DNA of 64,000 nucleotides from Anaerolineae bacterium. GTDB lineage: Bacteria > Chloroflexota > Anaerolineae > Anaerolineales > Anaerolineaceae. Below are positions 58,773-64,000 of this stretch, one piece after another (position 1 is the stretch's first letter; every line of letters begins with the position of its first letter). The stretch spans positions 868,001 through 932,000 of the forward strand of contig JABUFD010000001.1 of the NCBI GenBank assembly GCA_013314735.1. The letters run 5' to 3'. The translations under genes were made by a program, and so were the position numbers. Below the pieces are notes generated by a model that was not told the origin of the DNA, searched no databases, and saw only the letters and a program-made list of their open reading frames with translations.

Positions 58773-61574
58773 TTAAATATTCAACCAACGGGCCGCGGTT
58801 TTGGGAATATCACGAAGCGATGATACTTTTCGCTGGCAAGGCGGCAGTGAATCAAGAAAAGCGCGACCGTATGATTTTGTCAGGACACGCCGGTCGAGTA
58901 CAATCACAATTCCGCGATCTGTCTGGGTGCGAATTAACCGGCCAAAACCCTGCCGAAATTTTAAGATCGCTTCCGGGAGACTGTATTCAAAAAATGGTGA
59001 TTCAAATGTTTCTGAACGCGCGGCTATGATCGGATCCGATGGAACATCAAAAGGAAGTTTGGTAATTACGACACAGGTCAGGTCATTTCCTGGAATATCG
59101 ACCCCTTCCCAAAATGACCTCGTTCCCAGCAAGACCGCATTTTTTGTTGTGCGAAAGGTTTCCACCAAAGAATTGGCAGACGCACCCTCACCCTGGGTAA
59201 ATACCTGGATGTTCTTATCGGCCAGAACCGGGGTGATCGCTTTGGATACTTTTTTTAATTGGGCATATGAAGTGAACAGCACCAGCATATTCCCACCGAT
59301 GGCTTTGGCGGTATCCACAATCGTCTGGGCGATTGATTTTAAGTACGGTAATTCCTGATGAGGTTCAGGTATATCATTTGCAATATACAGCAACGCGGCA
59401 TTTTCATAATCGAACGGCGATCCGAGTGTGAGCTCTTCGGCATCAGCGGCATACAGCCGGTTACGCAGGTAATCAAATTCACCATTGGCTGTGAGCGTGG
59501 CGGATGTGAGGATGACAGAATCTTTTTTGTGCCAGATAAATTCCTCCATTAATGGCCCGACATGAAGTGGTGCCATCTGGAGACTCAGGCGGTTTCCACG
59601 GGGATCCAATTCGGCCCAATAAATAAAATCCTCACTGGGAGACATGAGCATACCGTCCATGTTTTTCTGTACTTCAAGCAGGTTCGTCAGGGCAAAACCG
59701 AGACTGGAAATGACATCCACCAGGTCTTCCTCATAAGCTTTTTTGAGGTTGCTCATGGTTCTGTGAATTTCGTCCAGGAGGTTTATGAGGAGTGTGAGGG
59801 TTTCGTTGCACTGTTCCCATGTGATCTCAACCTCCGTCCAACCTGGCATGGTGCGAGTGGCAGGGATAATCCGCACCTGCTGGCTGTAGACCCCCAAAGG
59901 ACGTCCTTCTCTTGCTTCGTTGAGGAATTCGTCCATGCAGGCAAACAAGTTTTTAATGTCCTGTTCCAGACGAAACGACAGGTCTGCACAGCGGTTGACA
60001 GATTGGTCGAGATAGGCATAATCTTGAGGAGACAGGTAAGGAACGGTAGTGGCAAGTACGCGGTTGAGAATTCCGCTTCGTTTGCCGCCCAATTCTCGAA
60101 GCTGCATTCCAAATTCCTGTTCTGAGATGCGATAGCTGAGGGCATTGGTAGAGGCATCCTCAATATGATGAGCCTCATCGGCAATGATGTAACTGAATGG
60201 GGGCAACACCCGGTTGCCGGTGGCGATATCGGCCAGCAACAGGGCATGATTGACAATGAGGATATGGGCGGAAAGGGCTGCCTGATGTGCCTGGTGGTAT
60301 GGGCAGGAGGTGTTGTTTAAAATGCGAGGGCAATTATCAAAATCACAGCCCTCAAAATCTGCGGAAAGTCGGGACCAAACGACCTGTTCATACGGGCCAT
60401 TGAGGTTGATTTGAGATTTGTCGCCGCTCCCTTTTTCGTATAGCCACACCATTACTTTGGCAAAAACACGCATTTCTGTTACATTTTCCGGCGGATGAGA
60501 ACGGCTCATGATTTCCAGGCGGCGTGGACATAGATAGTTCCCGCGCCCCTTTAATACTGTTGCCCGTAAATCCAGATTCAAAGCGGAGCGCAGGTCGGGG
60601 ATATCCTTCTTAATCAATTGGTCCTGTAGATTAATGGTATTGGTCGAGATGACCACACGGGTATTATTCTGCATTGCCCATAAGGAAGCAGGGATCAAAT
60701 AGGCGAAAGATTTCCCGGTTCCTGTTCCTGCTTCGACCATGAGATGTTGCCCGGTGGAGAGGGCTTCTGTAACGGCCTCGAGCATCTTCACTTGTTCGGG
60801 ACGATTCTCATAATTTGGAAAATAGCGGGAAAAAGGGCCACCATAATCAAGGATGGAAACCACAGCATCCATGTCAAGCGGGATGAGGTTGTCATTGGGT
60901 TCCAGCGGTTGAATCAGGCTATCATCATCGGCCTCAAACATGGGACCGAAACGAAAGTCAAATAATTGACCGGCGATGGGGCCATATTGTTGCGTTTTCA
61001 ATAACTGCTGCAACGGCCAGAGAGCGCCCCAGCCAAATGGTTCACCGAGTCGGACGAACATGGCGATCAGGTTGAGTGGCAACTCACCAGCCAGTTCAAA
61101 CAGGCGTTGGTAGAGATGACCAGTCGCCCTGGCATCATCCAGGGCGCGATGAGCATCCTGTAAAATCACACCCATCTGTAAACAAAGGGCTCCCAGGTTG
61201 TACCGACTGGCTGTGGGAAGCAAAAAAGAGGCCAATTCGTAGGTATCTATGGCGATATTGTGGCCAGCGATGCCCTGGTTTTGTAGAAAGGCAAGGTCAA
61301 AGCTCACATTGTGTCCCACCAGGGGGGAATCGCCGATGAAGTCTTCGAGTTCCTGGATAACGCCATCCAGTACAGGGGCATTTTTTACCATGCTGTTGGT
61401 GATGCCGGTTAATTGCGTAATCTCGGGGGGGATCGGGCGATTGGGGTTGATTAATGTACTCCACTCGTCTTCAATCCGGTTACCATTGAATCGGACTGCG
61501 CCTATTTCGATAATGGCATCACGGGCCGGATCCAAACCAGTGGTTTCCAGATCAATCGCAACGATGGAAGTCAT
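58773..61574 (-). CDS. dinG: DinG-family helicase with N-terminal DnaQ-type 3'-5' exonuclease domain
   Basis: 933 residues. The exonuclease domain (about 1-165) has VAIDLETTGLDP (DxE), GHNVSFDLAFL and the HxxxD motif AHRALDDARAT. The helicase has Walker A EAGTGTGKSFAYL near 285, the DEAH box ADEAHHIED and C-terminal motif VI QGFGRLIRTQTDRG. Four Cys residues (NYLCPRR, EGCDFDNCPRI, NTSCPYH) sit where XPD/DinG enzymes hold a 4Fe-4S cluster; Bacillus DinG, which lacks the cluster, is reported to act as a nuclease rather than a helicase. It is thus a complete exonuclease-helicase for DNA or RNA-DNA repair. No ribosome site precedes the ATG; TGG-TATAAT ends seven bases before it. Confidence 0.93.
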   Translation of the reverse strand: MTSIVAIDLETTGLDPARDAIIEIGAVRFNGNRIEDEWSTLINPNRPIPPEITQLTGITNSMVKNAPVLDGVIQELEDFIGDSPLVGHNVSFDLAFLQNQGIAGHNIAIDTYELASFLLPTASRYNLGALCLQMGVILQDAHRALDDARATGHLYQRLFELAGELPLNLIAMFVRLGEPFGWGALWPLQQLLKTQQYGPIAGQLFDFRFGPMFEADDDSLIQPLEPNDNLIPLDMDAVVSILDYGGPFSRYFPNYENRPEQVKMLEAVTEALSTGQHLMVEAGTGTGKSFAYLIPASLWAMQNNTRVVISTNTINLQDQLIKKDIPDLRSALNLDLRATVLKGRGNYLCPRRLEIMSRSHPPENVTEMRVFAKVMVWLYEKGSGDKSQINLNGPYEQVVWSRLSADFEGCDFDNCPRILNNTSCPYHQAHQAALSAHILIVNHALLLADIATGNRVLPPFSYIIADEAHHIEDASTNALSYRISEQEFGMQLRELGGKRSGILNRVLATTVPYLSPQDYAYLDQSVNRCADLSFRLEQDIKNLFACMDEFLNEAREGRPLGVYSQQVRIIPATRTMPGWTEVEITWEQCNETLTLLINLLDEIHRTMSNLKKAYEEDLVDVISSLGFALTNLLEVQKNMDGMLMSPSEDFIYWAELDPRGNRLSLQMAPLHVGPLMEEFIWHKKDSVILTSATLTANGEFDYLRNRLYAADAEELTLGSPFDYENAALLYIANDIPEPHQELPYLKSIAQTIVDTAKAIGGNMLVLFTSYAQLKKVSKAITPVLADKNIQVFTQGEGASANSLVETFRTTKNAVLLGTRSFWEGVDIPGNDLTCVVITKLPFDVPSDPIIAARSETFESPFFEYSLPEAILKFRQGFGRLIRTQTDRGIVIVLDRRVLTKSYGRAFLDSLPPCQRKVSSLRDIPKTAARWLNI

Positions 61575-61581
61575 GGGGACG

Positions 61582-61587
61582 ATTATA
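61582..61587 (-). promoter_or_regulatory. Extended -10 element, predicted leaderless promoter of dinG
   Basis: TGG-TATAAT on the minus strand ends seven bases before the dinG ATG. A modest -35 (TTTCAG) lies 17 bases upstream. The untranslated leader would be zero to one base. Confidence 0.6.
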
Positions 61588-61643
61588 CCATCGAAACAGG
61601 TCGCCTGAAATTGTCACTGGAATGCCAAATGATGCAGCCTGGA

Positions 61644-63476
61644 TCAATGCTTCCGGTTGATTTGTTCAGAATTTCTGTGTGAGCCGCTTTCCTCGACATA
61701 TGCAATGCTTTGGTGGCGGAAATAGGTCTGGTACAGGTTGGCATAATGTCCATTTTGATCCAACAAATCCTGGTGGGTTCCCTGTTCGATGATTCTCCCT
61801 TTCTCAATGGTCACAATACGGTCTGCAGAGCGGACTGTTGACAACCGGTGTGCAATCAGGATTGATGTTGTTTGAGCCATGATCATATTCAAGGCTTGTT
61901 GGATTTGCCATTCGGTGAATGGATCAATGGAGGCGGTTGCTTCATCGAGTATAAAAATTCCTGGCTTCATCACCAGAACCCGCATTAAGGCGACCAACTG
62001 CCGCTGTCCCATTGACAGTTGACCGCCTCTTTCTCCAACTTGCGTATCCAGGCCATTTGGCAGCGTTTCCAACCACTCACCATGCCCAATTTGAGAAGCG
62101 ATTCGTTTTACTTCTGCAACCGGCAAACCTGGAACGCCGTACCGGATGTTATCCAACACGGTTCCAGAAAACAGGAAGGGAATCTGTGATACGATCCCTA
62201 GATTACGACGGTAATGGTGTATATCCAGCGTGCGGATGTTGATACCATCAATGAATATGTCACCGCTCTGGAATTCATAAAATCGCTTGATCAACCTGGC
62301 GATAGAGGTCTTGCCTGATCCAGTGTGGCCGACAAATGCCACTGTTTCACCTGGTTCGATCTCAAGGTTAAAATTCGTCAGAACAGGTTCGGTCGGTGTG
62401 TAGGAAAAATTGATATTGTGAAAAACTATCTTCCCACACAGATTTTCCACCTTCTGATGCCCCGTTTGAACTACTGTTGGCGGAGAGTCGATCAAAGCGA
62501 AAATTCTTTCAGCTGCCGCCAGACCATTTTGAATATTCGTCCAGAATGTGCTGAGGTTCAGAATCGGGAAAAGGAAGCGGTCGAGGCTTTGCAGGAACAA
62601 ATACCAGGCCCCGATCGAAATTGCCCCCTGCACAGCGCTGAGGCCGCCGAAGTATACCAGCAGGGCTGTAGATATACCGCCAATAATCCGAAGTGAAGGG
62701 AACATCAAATGGAGAGCCAAACCACGTTTGACATTAACCGTATAGGATGTCTGATTCGCTTCAACGAATTCATCATAAATGCTGTGTTCCTGCCGGAAAT
62801 TTTTGGCGATGGCAATTCCAGAGACAGTTTCTTTGATAGTGGAATTCACGTTTGCCATTGCTCTCATGCCCTGTTGCGTTGCCTTCCGGGCTATCTGGCG
62901 GTAGGCAAATGCAACAGCCATGGTCACAGGGATCACCAGCAGGCTTAACAAAGTCAAACGCCATTCTATTCCAAACATGACAATCATTAATAAAATAGCT
63001 TGAATCAATTGGTTGATGACATCAGATATGATCGACACCAGATTGCCAAATTCCTGGGTATCGGATGTGATGCGAGAAACAATTTTTCCGGAGTTGACTT
63101 CATCATAAAAAGATAGATCATGATGAACTGCGGCATGAAATGCATCGCGGGAAAGATCGACTATGACACTGGCAAGGATGTGGTACAAAATGTACCGGTT
63201 GGCTACACTGCTCCCAAATGACAGAAGTGCCACCAGAAGCAAGGCTATCAATAAAGCTACAACCCCCTGGTCTTTTCCGGTTGCAATGATGTCCAATCCA
63301 TTGGATATTATGATTGGTTGCCCTGCGTTTAGGACTGATATGAAGATCACGGTTACAGCCAGGAATGTCAAAAATTTTAAATGGGGCGAGAAATATTTGA
63401 CTGCCCTTTGGAACAGTTCTTTGTCTGTATACTGGCGGTCATATTTTTCAGTAGTCAGGCTGCCAAAAAATCCCAT
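61644..63476 (-). CDS. ABC exporter half-transporter, ABCB/MsbA type, with catalytic Walker B Glu
   Basis: 610 residues: six-helix membrane domain (about 35-330) and a nucleotide-binding domain (about 365-600). Walker A is FVGHTGSGKTSIARL, Walker B FILDEAT with the catalytic Glu, H-loop AHRLS. The signature motif is LSMGQ instead of LSGGQ. Together with the upstream half-transporter, which shows the opposite substitutions, this predicts a heterodimer with one active and one degenerate ATP site. AAAGGA precedes the ATG, 13 bases after the partner's stop. Substrate (drug, lipid or peptide) unknown. Confidence 0.93.
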   Translation of the reverse strand: MGFFGSLTTEKYDRQYTDKELFQRAVKYFSPHLKFLTFLAVTVIFISVLNAGQPIIISNGLDIIATGKDQGVVALLIALLLVALLSFGSSVANRYILYHILASVIVDLSRDAFHAAVHHDLSFYDEVNSGKIVSRITSDTQEFGNLVSIISDVINQLIQAILLMIVMFGIEWRLTLLSLLVIPVTMAVAFAYRQIARKATQQGMRAMANVNSTIKETVSGIAIAKNFRQEHSIYDEFVEANQTSYTVNVKRGLALHLMFPSLRIIGGISTALLVYFGGLSAVQGAISIGAWYLFLQSLDRFLFPILNLSTFWTNIQNGLAAAERIFALIDSPPTVVQTGHQKVENLCGKIVFHNINFSYTPTEPVLTNFNLEIEPGETVAFVGHTGSGKTSIARLIKRFYEFQSGDIFIDGINIRTLDIHHYRRNLGIVSQIPFLFSGTVLDNIRYGVPGLPVAEVKRIASQIGHGEWLETLPNGLDTQVGERGGQLSMGQRQLVALMRVLVMKPGIFILDEATASIDPFTEWQIQQALNMIMAQTTSILIAHRLSTVRSADRIVTIEKGRIIEQGTHQDLLDQNGHYANLYQTYFRHQSIAYVEESGSHRNSEQINRKH

Positions 63477-63489
63477 GAATGTCCTTTTA

Positions 63490-64000
63490 TTACTGGCTGA
63501 ATATGTTGCGGTACGCCTGTGACTGTGCCATCAGTTGCAAATGCGTCCCCGATGCAACCAGTTGCCCTTTCTTCAGCACCAGGATGTGGTCGGCCCATCG
63601 AATTTGCGATAAGCGGTGCGTGATGATGAATGTTGTCCTGCCTTTTGCTGCTTCAAATATTGCCTGTTGTATTTTATCTTCAGTAGCGCTGTCGATCGCA
63701 CTGGTGCTGTCGTCGAGAATGAGAATACGCGGTTTGGTCAGAAAAGCACGGGCAAGCGCAATACGTTGGCGCTGACCACCCGAGAGGGTTGCCCCTCGTT
63801 CACCAACAACGGTGTCATATTGTTTATCAAGCTCCATGATAAAGTCATGAGCTTGCGCCGCTTTTGCTGCCGCGATGACTTCGTCAAAAGATGCTCCCGG
63901 GCAGCCAAAAGCGATGTTTTCAGCAATGGATTTGGAAAACAGGAAAATGTCTTGCTCAATCATTGAGATATTGCGCCGCAGTGATTCCAGTTTCCAATTC
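63490..64000 (-). CDS. ABC exporter half-transporter, partner subunit (5' part missing)
   Basis: Only the last 170 residues are in the window; the frame stays open to the right edge. The visible part begins just before the Q-loop ([15 protein letters not shown]) and contains the signature [15 protein letters not shown], Walker B LILDDST and H-loop THRLS. The catalytic Glu after Walker B is Asp here, a hallmark of the degenerate site in heterodimeric exporters such as BmrCD or TM287/288. The membrane domain lies outside the window. Confidence 0.92.
   Translation of the reverse strand, partial: NWKLESLRRNISMIEQDIFLFSKSIAENIAFGCPGASFDEVIAAAKAAQAHDFIMELDKQYDTVVGERGATLSGGQRQRIALARAFLTKPRILILDDSTSAIDSATEDKIQQAIFEAAKGRTTFIITHRLSQIRWADHILVLKKGQLVASGTHLQLMAQSQAYRNIFSQ

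Overview
The window looks like an ordinary chromosomal stretch of a heterotrophic, probably anaerobic bacterium. The mix of genes suggests a member of the Chloroflexota, class Anaerolineae: many lipoproteins, fusions of a phosphate-binding-like domain to a CapA domain, an extra FtsZ, a rubrerythrin, and carbohydrate uptake and glycosidase genes. This placement is inferred from gene content only, since no rRNA gene is present. I see no phage, insertion sequence, CRISPR array or rRNA operon. Both window edges cut genes.

Layout. 1-7805: a sugar ABC importer (binding lipoprotein cut by the left edge, two permeases) and a secreted endonuclease/phosphatase-type lipoprotein on the minus strand, divergent from a GH3 glycosidase fused to an esterase. 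7876-12367: dcd, a CapA-type lipoprotein and a formiminotransferase-cyclodeaminase on the minus strand, divergent from rubrerythrin. 12562-18392: a pair of FHA-domain membrane proteins, one carrying a clostripain-type protease, then a thiolase and an AlkZ-related protein. 18493-24314: alpha-glucan enzymes of families GH13 and GH57 and an SDR protein. 24438-28741: an unknown protein, an FtsZ paralog whose catalytic T7 loop has lost both aspartates, two small proteins and thioredoxin reductase. 28852-35774: deoB, two more CapA-type lipoproteins, a cyclase-family hydrolase, MTA phosphorylase and a YbaK deacylase. 35876-38669: secG, an orphan family-5 binding protein and a DUF554 protein.

38655-48484 is one long minus-strand gene train: zinc-ribbon protein, PfkB kinase, parA, parB, amidohydrolase, two soluble histidine kinases, a response regulator, a double-HTH regulator, a TPR protein and a GNAT acetyltransferase. 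Start and stop codons overlap repeatedly, so co-transcription is likely. 48594-51249: radC, a tRNA with anticodon CAT with its own promoter and terminator, a DUF389 membrane protein and an unknown protein. 51352-53523: glmS behind a leader that matches the core of the glmS self-cleaving ribozyme. 53610-56761: three consecutive M42 aminopeptidase genes. 56868-64000: an SDR-type threonine dehydrogenase, a PP2C/SpoIIE-type phosphatase, a DinG helicase with a proofreading-type exonuclease domain, and an asymmetric heterodimeric ABC exporter cut by the right edge.

The observations most worth following up are the glmS ribozyme with a large insertion, the FtsZ paralog predicted to lack GTPase-activating residues, the FHA-FHA-membrane-clostripain protein with its FHA partner, and a recurring promoter layout (-10 hexamer 6-7 bases before the start codon) that predicts leaderless mRNAs for at least five genes.
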